A DNA stretch of 64,000 nt from JACVRW01 sp963808545 (GTDB taxonomy: Bacteria; Actinomycetota; Thermoleophilia; Solirubrobacterales; Thermoleophilaceae). Each line of letters begins with the position of its first letter. Position 1 is the first letter of the stretch. The position numbers were made by a program, and so were the translations under genes. Below are positions 13,515 to 23,029 of this stretch, piece by piece. The notes below the pieces were generated by a model. The model worked only from the letters and a program-made list of their open reading frames with translations, was not told where the DNA came from and ran no database searches. The stretch covers positions 507,342 to 571,341 of the forward strand of contig CAWEGB010000007.1 of assembly GCA_963808545.1 (NCBI GenBank), read 5' to 3'.

Positions 13515-13916
13515 ATGAAGCGGGCCATCTCCACCCTCACACTGACGCTCACCGCCGTGGCGATCGGCTGCGGTGGCGGCGAGAGCGACGAGGATCAGGT
13601 GAGGGGAACGATCGAGACCTTCGCGGCAGCGAACCTCGACGAGGATTGGTCCGGCGCCTGCGACCAGCTGACCGACGAGGCCAAGAAGGCGCTGTCGGAC
13701 GCCGGCCAGCTGTTCGGCGGCGAGGGCTGCGCCGGAGTCCTCAAGGCGGCCATCTCTCAGGCCAGCCCCGCCGAGCTCAAGAAGGAGTTCGGGGACCTGA
13801 AGATCAGCAACATCAAGGTCGACGGCGACAACGCGACGGTCAAGGTCAACGGCGAGAACGTCCGGGTGGTCAAGCAGGGCGAAGCCTGGCTGCTGGACTT
13901 CAACCCGACGGGCTGA
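13515..13916 (+). CDS. Putative lipoprotein of unknown function
   Basis: 133 aa from ATG 13515. Signal sequence MKRAISTLTLTLTAVAIGCGGG with a lipobox-like AIGC, so the Cys near residue 19 would be lipid-modified. The remainder (EDQVRGTIETFAAANLDEDW, CDQLTDEAKKAL, and a C-terminal VKVNGENVRVVKQGEAWLLDF) looks like a small NTF2-like or DUF4878-type fold used in secreted proteins. It stands alone between convergent genes; function unknown. Confidence 0.6.
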   Translation: MKRAISTLTLTLTAVAIGCGGGESDEDQVRGTIETFAAANLDEDWSGACDQLTDEAKKALSDAGQLFGGEGCAGVLKAAISQASPAELKKEFGDLKISNIKVDGDNATVKVNGENVRVVKQGEAWLLDFNPTG

Positions 13917-13934
13917 GGTCCGAACCGCGCCCTC

Positions 13935-14567
13935 TCAGGGACGCTCGCGCTGCGACGGCCCGACGTGCTTGGCCAGCCAGCGCACCAGTGGCTGGGTGCT
14001 CTCCAGCTCCGAGCGGACCCGCTTGTCGGCTGTTCGCTTGTGTATCCACGGCTTCAGCTCATGCCGGCGGTAGACAGCCAGCTCCTTCATGCGCAGCCGC
14101 TCGATCCGCGGATGGTCCACCGGGTAGCCCTTCGGAGCTCGCTTGAGCGCAGGCGGCGCAGGCTCCAACCCGCCTTCAGCAGCCACGCCTAGCGCCCTCT
14201 CGAACGCCGCCGCACGGCGGCCGTCGTCGATCGCCGCCCGGTAGCGCTCGAGCTGATCGGAGGCCGGCGCGTGGAGTCCGCCCGCCACGAGCAGGCCGTC
14301 GAGCGAGAGCTCGACGTAGTAGCCGCCTCCGCCGCCGTAGCCGATCGCCAGACCGAACTGCTCCTTGATCGGTGGGCGCATGTGAAACCGGGTGTCGTGG
14401 TAGGGACGGAACAGGTGCGGCTCACCGAAGGCGCTGAGCTGCGCGGCCAGCTCGCGTGCCGGCTCGACCAGGTAGGAGTCGTACCGGCCGCGGTTGGCCT
14501 TGAACCAGTCGCGGTCGTTGTTGCGCTCCAGGTCCTGAAGGAACTCGATCGCCTCGGGAGGCCACAT
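13935..14567 (-). CDS. DUF2461 family protein
   Basis: 210 aa. Begins MWPPEAIEFLQDLERNNDRDWF and contains KANRGRYDSYLVEPARELAAQL, then GYYVELSLDGLLVAGGL, matching the TIGR02453/DUF2461 pattern (conserved NNxREWF-like start and a ligand-like GG). Function of the family is not known. It starts 7 bases downstream of the tRNA-Thr gene on the same strand, so it may be transcribed with the tRNAs. Complete and in frame. Confidence 0.8.
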   Translation of the reverse strand: MWPPEAIEFLQDLERNNDRDWFKANRGRYDSYLVEPARELAAQLSAFGEPHLFRPYHDTRFHMRPPIKEQFGLAIGYGGGGGYYVELSLDGLLVAGGLHAPASDQLERYRAAIDDGRRAAAFERALGVAAEGGLEPAPPALKRAPKGYPVDHPRIERLRMKELAVYRRHELKPWIHKRTADKRVRSELESTQPLVRWLAKHVGPSQRERP

Positions 14568-14574
14568 GGCGGAG

Positions 14575-14647
14575 AGCCGACGAGGGGACTCGAACCCCTG
14601 ACCCCCTCCTTACCATGGAGGTGCTCTACCAGCTGAGCTACGTCGGC
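14575..14647 (-). tRNA. tRNA-Thr(GGT)
   Basis: 73-nt cloverleaf. Acceptor stem GCCGACG/CGTCGGC, D-arm GCTCAGCTGGTAGAGC, anticodon stem CCTCC/GGAGG with loop ATGGTAA (anticodon GGT, reads ACC), T-arm GGGGTTCGAGTCCCC-like. No CCA encoded. It is 11 bases downstream of tRNA-Tyr, so the pair is probably processed from one transcript. Confidence 0.95.
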
Positions 14648-14658
14648 GGGTCTTGCAG

Positions 14659-14740
14659 TGGGGGGAGCAGGATTCGAACCTGCGTAGGCATAGCCAACAG
14701 GTTTACAGCCTGTCTCCTTTAACCGCTCGGACATCCCCCC
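14659..14740 (-). tRNA. tRNA-Tyr(GTA)
   Basis: 82-nt class II tRNA with long variable arm. Acceptor stem GGGGGGA/TCCCCCC, anticodon stem-loop CAGGCTGTAAACCTG (anticodon GTA), T-loop GTTCGAAT. No CCA encoded. Its 5' half is overlapped on the same strand by the C-terminus and stop codon of the PD-(D/E)XK-like gene (to 14703). Confidence 0.95.
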
Positions 14741-15185
14741 GAGTCTTGAGAAAGACGATTGTAGACGCGGACTCTTCGGCCGTGTGGCCCGGGATCGGCT
14801 CGCCTCGTTCGACTTCGAATTCCGCGTACTTTGGTCCGCCTAGCCTGAGCCCGGAGCCCCCCGCAACACGCCCGGACGGGATGAACCACCGACGACCGCC
14901 TCCCGTCAGCACGAACAGATAGTCGTATCGCGAGGGATCGAGTCGCTTGACCTCGCCGCTCCAGCTTCGATTCCCGCCCCGCGTGCACAGGGTCACGTCC
15001 CAGCGATCCTTGAAACAGCATGTAGAGGTCTTCACCTGTACCCGGATGAGCCGGCCCTCGACCTCGGCGATCAGATCCCAGTGACGGCTGTTTCCAACCG
15101 GCAGCGCCACCGACGCCCCCCGCGACGCCAGCCAATACATCGCCGACAGCTCTCCGATGTCACCCTGTTCCCGCGGTGTCAGCAT
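14703..15185 (-). CDS. Putative PD-(D/E)XK endonuclease behind a LexA-type box
   Basis: 160 aa from ATG 15185 (MLTPREQGDIGELSAMYWL). The N-terminal helix with conserved Gly-Glu, followed by HWDLIAEVEGRLIRVQVKTS, fits the D-(x)n-QVK core of restriction-like nucleases; it most resembles the 'group I intron-associated PD-(D/E)XK' type (PF11645-like). The C-terminus carries aromatic strands (YDYLFVLTGGGRRWFIP). The final 11 codons and the stop lie inside tRNA-Tyr: the TAA is formed by the anticodon loop. A CGAAC-n4-GTTCG box lies 5 bases before the start codon, pointing to DNA-damage control. Target DNA is unknown. It could be a domesticated selfish-element nuclease beside a tRNA. Confidence 0.55.
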   Translation of the reverse strand: MLTPREQGDIGELSAMYWLASRGASVALPVGNSRHWDLIAEVEGRLIRVQVKTSTCCFKDRWDVTLCTRGGNRSWSGEVKRLDPSRYDYLFVLTGGGRRWFIPSGRVAGGSGLRLGGPKYAEFEVERGEPIPGHTAEESASTIVFLKTRGDVRAVKGDRL

Positions 15186-15189
15186 GAGA

Positions 15190-15203
15190 CGAACATACGT
15201 TCG
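15190..15203. promoter_or_regulatory. LexA (SOS) box candidate
   Basis: CGAACATACGTTCG fits the Gram-positive/actinobacterial LexA consensus CGAAC-RNRY-GTTYG-like in both half-sites and in the central four bases. It sits in the 30-base gap between the divergent nuclease gene (start 15185) and the GNAT gene (start 16 bases away at 15216), a position where bound repressor would block both. Assigned by consensus only. Confidence 0.6.
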
Positions 15204-15215
15204 GGTGCGGACGGA

Positions 15216-15788
15216 ATGATCGAGGTACGGGAGATCGGCAAGTCCGACCACCCAGCCGCCGCCCGCGTCATCACCGACGCCCTCCTCGACGACCCCGGCT
15301 GGCTCGCCGTCGGCCCCGATCACCGCGCCCACCGGCACGCCGTGGCGCTCCGCTATCACCGCGCAGCCCTCGCGGTCACCCACCGCTATGGCGGGCCGAT
15401 CTACGGCGCGTTCGGGCCCGGCGGACGGCTCGCCGGCGTGGCCGCCACCTTCGCCGCCGGCCTCTATCCGCCGCCGGCCTGGACGCTCGCCAAGTTCGTG
15501 CCGGGCTTCCTGCTCGCCGGGCCGGCGCCGATCGTGCGCGGGCTGCGCTTCTCGTCCATCCAGGACGAGGGCCACCCCAGGAGGAGCACGTCTTCCTCTG
15601 GTTTCTGGCCGTCGACCCCGGGCAGCAGCGGAGGGGCGTCGGCCGCGCCCTCCTCGCGCGCGTGTTCGAGGACGCGGCCGCGCCCGTCTACCTCGACACG
15701 AGCAATCCGGCCAACGTCCCCTACTACGCGAGCTTCGGCTTCGAGGAGACCGGGCGCGCGCCGCTCCCGCGCGGCGCCACCCTGTGGT

Positions 15789-15805
<17 letters not shown>
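15216..15805 (+). CDS. GNAT N-acetyltransferase (one-base deletion in a C run)
   Basis: ~196 aa acetyl-CoA-dependent acyltransferase. First frame MIEVREIGKSDHPAAARVITDAL through SIQDEGHP; second frame EEHVFLWFLAVDPGQQRRGVG RALLARVF (acetyl-CoA loop Q-x-x-G-x-G/A), then VYLDTSNPANVPYYASFGF and WFMRRP. The switch is at CCCC 15577-15580: adding one C gives HPQEEHVFLW, the expected beta4 strand, so a homopolymer deletion error is likely. Small-molecule or protein substrate unknown. Ends overlapping the convergent sigma-factor gene by 17 bases. Confidence 0.75.
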
Positions 15806-16944
<1,139 letters not shown>

Positions 16945-17143
16945 TCCCTCACTCCTTAGACACCGCTGACGCCCCCTGAAGGGCCTGTCTCAATGTCGAG
17001 TTTTTTGGATCCGCGGGGGCACCGCGAGGGGCTGAGCTCGTTGGGCCAGGTCCAAGGCGTAACAGCCGCGGCCAGTCTACAACGCGTTTGTGCGGATTGC
17101 CCCGTGGCCCCCACTCGCTTCTCCTCCGTAAGTACAGTGGGCC

Positions 17144-18145
17144 ATGGCCATGACAGAGCGAACCGCGCTGCTCGGCAGCGACGTCCAGGCCCGCCGTCCC
17201 TCCACCCACGTGAGCCTCTCGCGGGTGGGCGTGACCGGCGTGGAGAAGGTCATCCGCATCCGCCTGAACGGCGGCGAACAGCTCTACTACGCCGAGCTCG
17301 AGTGCTTCGTGGACCTCGGACCGGAGCAGAAGGGCGCGCACATGTCGCGCTTCGAAGAGGTCGTGAACGAGGCCATCGACGAGGTGATCCTCGGCGAGGC
17401 GTTCAAGGCCGAGACGCTCGCCGCCCACATCGCCGAGCGCGTGCGCGACCGCCAGCAGGCCCGCCGGGCGGAGGTCACGATCGCCGCCCGCTATCCCGAG
17501 CACAAGCTGGCACCCGCCTCCGGCAGTCACACCCAGGAGATCTACACGCTGTTCGGCGCGGCCGTGGCCTCAGCCTCGGGCACCCGCAGGATGGTGGGAG
17601 TCGAGGCGCAGGGCATGACCGCCTGCCCCTGCGCGCAGGAGATGGTCATGGAGCGCTCGCAGGAGCGCCTGACCGAGGCCGGCTTCAGCGACAGCGAGAT
17701 CGAGCGGGTGTTCGAATCGGTGCCGGTGGCCACCCACAACCAGCGCGGCATCGGCACGCTCTACGTCGGCTGCCCCGAGGGCTGCGAGCAGGCCATCGAG
17801 GCGGCCACCCTGCTGGAGATCGTGGAGAGCTCGATGAGCTCCGAGATCTACGAGCTGATGAAGCGCTCGGACGAGGTCGAGGTGGTGGAGAAGGCCCACA
17901 TGCACCCGCGCTTCGTGGAGGACTGCGTGCGCGAGATGGTGCGCATGGCCAGCGAGCGCTTCGCCTCGCTGGGCGAGCAGGCGTTCATCTCCGCGCGCCA
18001 GGAGAACCTGGAGACGATCCACAAGCACAACGTGGTGGCCGAGCGTCACGGCCTGCTGGGCGAGCTACGTCACGAGCTCGAGGAGGGCGCACGAGCTCCT
18101 CACCACGTGTCGATGCAAGAGTGGCTGCAGTCGGACGGGGCGTAG
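17144..18145 (+). CDS. folE2: GTP cyclohydrolase FolE2 (type IB; MptA-like)
   Basis: 333 aa. Opens the GTP ring to make 7,8-dihydroneopterin triphosphate, first step of tetrahydrofolate synthesis. The family signature is the active-site cysteine in MTACPCAQEM (near residue 165) with downstream metal-ligand histidines in VPVATHNQRG, and conserved Glu in KAHMHPRFVEDCVREM. The COG1469 family also includes archaeal MptA, which makes a cyclic phosphate; bacterial context favours FolE2. FolE2 works with various metals and often replaces zinc-dependent FolE under zinc limitation, but no Zur site was seen. About 200 bases separate it from the divergent sigma gene. Confidence 0.9.
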   Translation: MAMTERTALLGSDVQARRPSTHVSLSRVGVTGVEKVIRIRLNGGEQLYYAELECFVDLGPEQKGAHMSRFEEVVNEAIDEVILGEAFKAETLAAHIAERVRDRQQARRAEVTIAARYPEHKLAPASGSHTQEIYTLFGAAVASASGTRRMVGVEAQGMTACPCAQEMVMERSQERLTEAGFSDSEIERVFESVPVATHNQRGIGTLYVGCPEGCEQAIEAATLLEIVESSMSSEIYELMKRSDEVEVVEKAHMHPRFVEDCVREMVRMASERFASLGEQAFISARQENLETIHKHNVVAERHGLLGELRHELEEGARAPHHVSMQEWLQSDGA

Positions 18146-18149
18146 GCCC

Positions 18150-18163
18150 ATCCTTTAAAGGAT
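18150..18163. promoter_or_regulatory. 14-bp perfect palindrome downstream of folE2
   Basis: ATCCTTTAAAGGAT is a perfect palindrome lying 5 bases after the folE2 stop and about 100 bases before the next gene. It is AT-rich in very GC-rich DNA. It could be an operator for the downstream gene; it lacks the GC stem and T run of a terminator. Confidence 0.35.
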
Positions 18164-18265
18164 GCACGGATTTCTCATACGAACGTCCAGGGAAAGGTTT
18201 CTCTGTCAAGGTGAGGGGGAAGCCTCGCCGATGGAGACTTGGCGTATACGCAACCCGGAGGTCCC

Positions 18266-18712
18266 TTGACCGAGAGCCGGCACATACCCCTTTCCCAGGA
18301 CGCGGCCTTGGTCGTGGCCCTGGCCGGCACCGCGATGCCGTTTGCCCACTCGTCCGAGGACGAGGCCGAGCGCTGGCTTCGCGCGCTCCGCCTGCACGGC
18401 GAGGTGGGCGCGGCGCTGCAGGGACTCGGCGTGGGCGAGGCCCCGCTCTCTGGTGACGAGGCGGCTCGCGCCGCGGCCGAACCCGACACCCCTCCGCACG
18501 GACCCGAGGTGCTCGAGACCGTGGCTCGTCGCGCCAGCGACTTCGCACACGCCCGCGGCGGCGAGACGGTGAGCACCACCGACCTCACCTACTCGGTGCT
18601 CGACGTGTACGGCGAGCTGTTCGAGCAGACGCTCTACCTGCGCGGCACGACCAGCCAGGAGCTGCTCGAGCGCCTCAGCGGCGCGAGTGCTGCGGAGGCG
18701 CCGAAGGGCTGA
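18266..18712 (+). CDS. Conserved hypothetical protein
   Basis: 148 aa from TTG 18266, chosen because GGAGG lies 5 bases upstream (CCCGGAGGTCCC). Sequence LTESRHIPLSQDAALVVALAG, then EAERWLRALRLHGEVGAALQGLG, and a C-terminal all-helical part (EVLETVARRASDFAHARGGE, DLTYSVLDVYGELFEQTLY). The last part faintly resembles a Clp-N-type helical repeat, but this is not strong enough for a family call. Soluble, acidic. 38-base tail overlap with the convergent DUF3817 gene. Confidence 0.6.
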   Translation: MTESRHIPLSQDAALVVALAGTAMPFAHSSEDEAERWLRALRLHGEVGAALQGLGVGEAPLSGDEAARAAAEPDTPPHGPEVLETVARRASDFAHARGGETVSTTDLTYSVLDVYGELFEQTLYLRGTTSQELLERLSGASAAEAPKG

Positions 18713-18986
18713 CGGCGCTCCGGCGCCGCGCCAGGTACTCGATGCCGGCGGTGCTGCCCACGGGGCCGAGCGGGGACACGGTGGCCGCCAGCAGCGGCCA
18801 CGGGAACGTGCCGCGCTTGCAGCCGTAGGCCACCAGCAGGCAGAGGATGATCCAGCCCACTCCGTGGGTCCAGCCGAGCGCCTGCTCGGCGCCCTCGCCC
18901 AGGCCGCCGATGGCCACCACGAGCAGGGCGGCGAAGATGCACACCTCGGCGATCGAGTAGATCCGCACGGCCTGGAAGTAGGACAC
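18675..18986 (-). CDS. DUF3817 integral membrane protein
   Basis: 103 aa from GTG 18986 (VSYFQAVRIYSIAEV). Three predicted membrane helices: AEVCIFAALLVVAIGGLG, HGVGWIILCLLVAYGC and PWPLLAATVSPLGPVGS. The pattern WTHGVGWI followed by a final cytosolic basic tail matches the actinobacterial DUF3817 (YdzA-like) family. Follows the VTT-domain gene by 11 bases, so the two likely form one operon. Function unknown. Confidence 0.7.
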   Translation of the reverse strand: MSYFQAVRIYSIAEVCIFAALLVVAIGGLGEGAEQALGWTHGVGWIILCLLVAYGCKRGTFPWPLLAATVSPLGPVGSTAGIEYLARRRSAVSPSAPPQHSRR

Positions 18987-18997
18987 GGCTTCTGAGA

Positions 18998-19660
18998 CTA
19001 GGCCGGGCGCGGGCGGCGACCCGCCACGATCTGCCGTCGCACGAACAACATCCCGGCGAGACCGAGCACCACCAGCAGGACGACGGCCACGATGGCCTCC
19101 GGCGAGGTGAGGTCGCTGAGGCTGCCGCCGAGCGCGACGTAGGCGAACACCTTGGGCGCACCGCCCACCACCGTGCCCAGCCCGAGCTGACTGAAGCGCA
19201 GCTTGGTGAGCCCGGCGCTGTAGTTCACGAGGCCCCAGGGCAGGAGCGGCACGATCCTCGACTCCATCACCGCCACCGCTCCGTGCCGGGTGAGGAACTC
19301 CTCGAGCGACTTGGTTCGTTCGGGCAGCAGCCCGCCGAAGTGCTCGCCCGCCAGCCGGCGCGAGATGCCCATCTGCACGAGCGAGGCCACCGTGACCCCG
19401 ACCAGCGCGAGCGGGAAGCCGGCCAGCGTGCCGAACAGCAGGCCGGTGGCGCCGGCCAGCACGGGCCAGGTGATCACGAAGTTGGCCAGCACGAAGAGCG
19501 GGATGTAGACGAGCAGCGCCCAGGCGCCGAGGTCCTCGCCGAAGTCGCGCGCCTCCTCCGGCGACGGCACCGAGCCGGTGACCAGCACGGCCACGAACAG
19601 TGTTCCCGCCACGGCTCCGAAGGTGGCGATGCGCGCGATCGCCGCTCGCCGGGAGTCCAT
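18998..19660 (-). CDS. VTT/DedA-TVP38 family membrane protein
   Basis: 220 aa. VTT domain (SNARE-associated Golgi family) shown by helices LVYIPLFVLANFVITWPVL, GATGLLFGTLAGFPLALVGVT, and the conserved ESRIVPLLPWGLVNYSAG motif (family F/E-x-R-x-x-P-x-x-P...NY). C-terminal helices AIVAVVLLVVLGLAGML and a basic tail. Homologues (DedA, TVP38, TMEM41B) act in lipid scrambling or flipping, so envelope lipid transport is a reasonable inference. Complete; upstream of the DUF3817 gene in the same operon. Confidence 0.82.
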   Translation of the reverse strand: MDSRRAAIARIATFGAVAGTLFVAVLVTGSVPSPEEARDFGEDLGAWALLVYIPLFVLANFVITWPVLAGATGLLFGTLAGFPLALVGVTVASLVQMGISRRLAGEHFGGLLPERTKSLEEFLTRHGAVAVMESRIVPLLPWGLVNYSAGLTKLRFSQLGLGTVVGGAPKVFAYVALGGSLSDLTSPEAIVAVVLLVVLGLAGMLFVRRQIVAGRRPRPA

Positions 19661-19695
19661 GGCCCCAGGGTAGACCCTGGCTACTCTTCGCCGAG

Positions 19696-20109
19696 GTGCA
19701 CACGCTCCTCGTCTACGGCCCCACCGACCGCGCCGACGCCGCGCTGCGCTCGGTCGCCCGCCGGGTGCGAGACGAGGGCCACGACCTCACGGTCGTGTCG
19801 CTCGTCATCCAGGAGCCCACGGGGTCGCCGCGCTGCTGCAGCACCAACTCCGCGCTCTGGAACGAGATCTGCCGCGACCTGGCCGGCCGCGATCTCATGC
19901 GGGCCTGGATGACCCTCGACGGCGACGACAGCGTTCGGCTCGACACGATCGCCACCCCGGCCTGGCACCCGGCCGACACCCTCACCGCCGAGGCGCTCAC
20001 CCGCGGCGCGGACGAGATCGTGCTCGCCGACCCGGGTGCCAGCGGCCTCGGTCGCCTGGAGCGGCGCCGGCTGCGCAAGCGCAGCCCGCTTCCCGTCAGC
20101 GCGGGCTGA
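19696..20109 (+). CDS. Small hypothetical protein with UspA-like pattern
   Basis: 137 aa from GTG 19696 (VHTLLVYGPTDRADAALR). Beta-strand start, then RVRDEGHDLTVVSLVIQEP, a CC pair in SPRCCSTNSALWNEICRDLA, and a C-terminal ALTRGADEIVLADPG. The alternating strands and the final 'EIVLADPG...' turn recall universal-stress/HUP-type folds, but the ATP-binding G-x2-G-x9-G(S/T) loop is not seen. No firm family. Its end overlaps the convergent beta-propeller gene by 14 bases. Confidence 0.5.
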   Translation: MHTLLVYGPTDRADAALRSVARRVRDEGHDLTVVSLVIQEPTGSPRCCSTNSALWNEICRDLAGRDLMRAWMTLDGDDSVRLDTIATPAWHPADTLTAEALTRGADEIVLADPGASGLGRLERRRLRKRSPLPVSAG

Positions 20110-21329
20110 GGATCCCGGCAGGGATCGTGCCCGTGCGCATGCGCTGCGGGTGGTTGCCCACCTTGATGCGGGCCACCTCGCGCGCCTTGCGCCAGGAGAT
20201 CACCGACACGCGGTCGTCGCCGGCCACCGAGACGAAGCAGTAGCGCCCGTCCTCGCTGGTGGTCGACCAGTACGGCGTGCGGCCCACCGGGATGATGCGC
20301 TCCGGCTTGAGGGTGCGGCGCGTGACCACCGCGGCGTAGTCCGACATCGATCCGGCCACGCAGAACTTCGTGCCGCGCGGATTGATGGTCAGCCCGTGGT
20401 GGGCGGAGTCGAGCAGGTACTCGGTGCGGGGCAGGTTCCTCGACCTCCTGCTCTTCGGCAGCACGGCGAGGCGGGTTGGCCGGTCTCGCTTCAGGTCGTA
20501 CTCCACGAAGCCGTGGAAGAAGGAGAGCTGGAAGTAGACGAAGCGCTCACCGGGCGCGATGGCCATCGGGCGTACCGCCGAGCTGAGGCCGGGCACCCCG
20601 AAGTCGGCCAGCTTCTGGGCCATGTTGATCTTGCGCTTGACGCGCAGGGTGCGAGCGTCGATCACCTCGAAGACGCGCTCGCCCTTGCCCGCGTCCTCGG
20701 ACGGGTCGTCGGTGTCGGTGAAGACGGTGCCGATGCTCCCGTGGAAGATGGTGCTGCCGTCCTTCGAGTAGTTGACCTCGTGCGGCTGGTCGCCCGAGGG
20801 GATGCGGCCGACGATACGGCCGTTGCGCGTGTCGAGCACGTTGATGTTGCGGGCGGTGGAGGCCGAGACCAGCAGCCGCCGGCCGTCGGGCGAGAGCGCC
20901 ATGTGGTCGGCGCGGGAGCCGTCGACCTTCGTCCTCCAGACGATCTTGCGAGTGCGGAGGCTGATCGAGACGACATCGGCGAAGCTCGGACGCGAGAAGT
21001 ACACGAAGCGACCGTTCCTCGACACGAAGCCGTCGTCCACGTACTGGTTGTTGCCCTCGCCCACTCGCTCGCGGATGAGGTCGAAGATGGCCCTGCGGGC
21101 CGGGTCGGCGTTGATCTCGGCCAGGCGCTCGGCCTCGTCGGGGATCACGTTGAGGCGGGCGAGCCGCTTGAAGCCGTCGACGGCGATCACGTCCGCGGTG
21201 CCGGCCCAGTTGTTGGAGACCACGAGGACGTCCTGGGTGGGCTTCTGCGCCGTTGCGACGCGCCGGCATGGCGGCCATTGCGACCGCCATCCCGGCAACC
21301 AGTGTTCGCGCCGCCCTCCCCGTCATCAA
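20096..21329 (-). CDS. Secreted YVTN/WD40-like beta-propeller protein (one frameshift in signal-peptide region)
   Basis: ~410 aa. Mature part is in frame from KPTQDVLVVSNNWAGTADVIA onward. It contains repeated propeller blades with SPDGRRLLVSA, ARNINVLDTRNGRIVG, SKDGSTIFHGSIG, NPRGTKFCVAGSMSD and SEDGRYCFVSVAG. The matching signal peptide MMTGRAARTLVAGMAVAMAAMPA is in another frame; one base change near 21258 joins them, giving start 21329. Such YVTN propellers occur in surface and periplasmic proteins and in some lactonase-like enzymes. No catalytic motif seen. Sits just downstream of the 8-TM protein gene. Confidence 0.7.
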
Positions 21330-21341
21330 CGGGGTGGCAGA

Positions 21342-22214
21342 CTACCCGGCGCTTCTCGCGCGTGCCATGCCGTACACGCCGGTCACGGTGACCAGCGCGA
21401 TCAGGCCGGCGAGCACCCAGGCCATCGGCTCGCCCCAGTCGACCGCCGACTCGTAGCGGGCTATCGCCACCGCCAGCAGAACGCCGAGGGCGGCTGAGCC
21501 GAGGAAGGTGAACCGGGCCCGCCGGAGATCGTTCTCGCGGATGGTGAAGGCGGCGAGGGCCCCGACCCCCAGGAACCAGGCCGACAGCGCGTGCGAGGTC
21601 AGCGGGGTGAGCGGCCAGGGCCAGATGTCGATCGCCGTGTCGGCGGCCACGAGCTGGACGGCGCCGATGGCGAGCATCGTCACCGAGATCGCTCCGAACG
21701 CGGCCTTGAGGGTGTTGGGCAGGCGCGGTCCGCTCGGGGGATCGCCGCCGTCCATGCGCAGCTGCATCGTGATGAGGATGGCCAGGCCTACCGGGATCAC
21801 GATGTACACGGCGAGCCAGGCCCAGGCGGCGAAGGCCGGCTGGAAGTCGTCGTCGAAGTGGAACAGGTCGAGGTCGAGCAGGGTGGCGAGCAACTTGGTG
21901 GAGGCCACGATCAGCACGGCGAAGGCCACGGGGCGAACCTCGGCCCAGCTCTTCGCGCGCGAGGCGGGGAAGAGCAGGATGAAGCCGGTGTAGAAGAAGG
22001 CGCCGTCCACCGTGGCGGTGATGGGCGCCTTGATCGTCCACGCGAAGAAGTCCTCGGTGCGCTCGGGGAAGACGAACAGCTGGGTGCCGCCGAGCAGCAC
22101 GAGGATGCTGCCGACGAGGAAGAGGAGGCTGAGGGCGGGAAGAACGGGCCGGATGGCCCGTTCCTGTTCGGTCGAGGTTGTCACCATGGGGGATTCTGCC
22201 GTGGAGGTGGCCAT
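21342..22214 (-). CDS. Eight-helix membrane protein of unknown function
   Basis: 290 aa from ATG 22214 (MATSTAESPMV). Eight hydrophobic segments can be counted, including SLLFLVGSILVLLGGTQLF, AFFYTGFILLFPA, VAFAVLIVASTKLLATLL, WLAVYIVIPVGLAILITM, AISVTMLAIGAVQLVAA, ALSAWFLGVGALAAFTI, FLGSAALGVLLAVAIARY and VLAGLIALVTVTGVYG. A charged HFDDDF loop lies in the centre. No recognised transporter motif. The upstream part of the open frame (from 22232) lacks a better ribosome site. Confidence 0.6.
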   Translation of the reverse strand: MATSTAESPMVTTSTEQERAIRPVLPALSLLFLVGSILVLLGGTQLFVFPERTEDFFAWTIKAPITATVDGAFFYTGFILLFPASRAKSWAEVRPVAFAVLIVASTKLLATLLDLDLFHFDDDFQPAFAAWAWLAVYIVIPVGLAILITMQLRMDGGDPPSGPRLPNTLKAAFGAISVTMLAIGAVQLVAADTAIDIWPWPLTPLTSHALSAWFLGVGALAAFTIRENDLRRARFTFLGSAALGVLLAVAIARYESAVDWGEPMAWVLAGLIALVTVTGVYGMARARSAG

Positions 22215-22258
22215 ACAAGGGCCGACCTCCACGGCGTTGATTTATTCCATCTGGATTC

Positions 22259-22951
22259 TCAGCCGAACACGATGTAGTTGTAGATCGTGCCGCCCGCACC
22301 GTCGGGGTCGGCGTCGGACGCCGTGGGATTGCAGACCTTGATGGTCAGCGTGGACGTCTCGACCTCGGTGTGGAAGGAGAACAGGCCGCCGAAGCCGGTT
22401 CCCGGGGTCACGAAGGCCGGGTGCCCCGAGATGTTCTGAGCGGCCGGCGTGGGATCGATGTCCTTGCTCGCGCACTCACCCGCATCGATCGACGCGAAGT
22501 TCCGGCTCACCGTGCCCGAGTAGAGGCCCACGTCCGGAGCGTTGAGGCTGCCGTTCTCGACCTCGTTGGAGTCGACGGCGTTCGAGCCGAGCTCGGCGTC
22601 CGTCACGGCGCTGCCGGCGATCTCGTCGCTGTCGACCGAATTGGTTCCCAGATCAGCGTCGGTCAGGGTGTTCGGTGCGACCTTGGCCGAGGTCACCGCG
22701 TTGTCGAGCAGCTCGAAGTTCGACTGCACCTCGGCCTGGAGCGGCCCACTCAGGTCGGTCATCTGGATTCCGCCGTTCTTGATGTCCGGCGACCGCACAT
22801 GACCGTTCTTGATCTTCTTGGTGGTGACGGCGTTGGTCTTGAGCTGCTTCGGCCCGATCAGGACCTTGGCGGCGTAGCTGGTGCCGCCGAGGGCGACGAA
22901 CAGGGCGATGCAGGCGATCGCCAGTGCGGCGATGTTGAGACGCTTGGGCAT
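22259..22951 (-). CDS. Exported low-complexity repeat protein (pentad/decad N-x-V repeats)
   Basis: 230 aa. Signal anchor LNIAALAIACIALFVALGGTSYA follows MPKR; then KVLIGPKQLKTNAVTTKKIKNG begins a region of short repeats with a 5/10-residue rhythm (NAVTSAKVAPNTLTDADLG, NSVDSDEIAGSAVTDAELG, NAVDSNEVENGS). These are typical of exported actinobacterial, especially thermoleophilian, proteins, where they probably form a coiled or beta-helical stalk. The C-terminal ~80 residues are a globular domain with two cysteines (GECASKD, IKVCNPT). Surface or matrix role inferred; function unknown. The adjacent gene upstream also codes for a repeat protein. Confidence 0.7.
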   Translation of the reverse strand: MPKRLNIAALAIACIALFVALGGTSYAAKVLIGPKQLKTNAVTTKKIKNGHVRSPDIKNGGIQMTDLSGPLQAEVQSNFELLDNAVTSAKVAPNTLTDADLGTNSVDSDEIAGSAVTDAELGSNAVDSNEVENGSLNAPDVGLYSGTVSRNFASIDAGECASKDIDPTPAAQNISGHPAFVTPGTGFGGLFSFHTEVETSTLTIKVCNPTASDADPDGAGGTIYNYIVFG

Positions 22952-23029
22952 GACGGACCTCCAGGGGTCGGTTGGTGGCTTCGTGGTCCTCCAACCGGGC
23001 AGAGGGGCCCGACTTACGGAACGAGCAAA

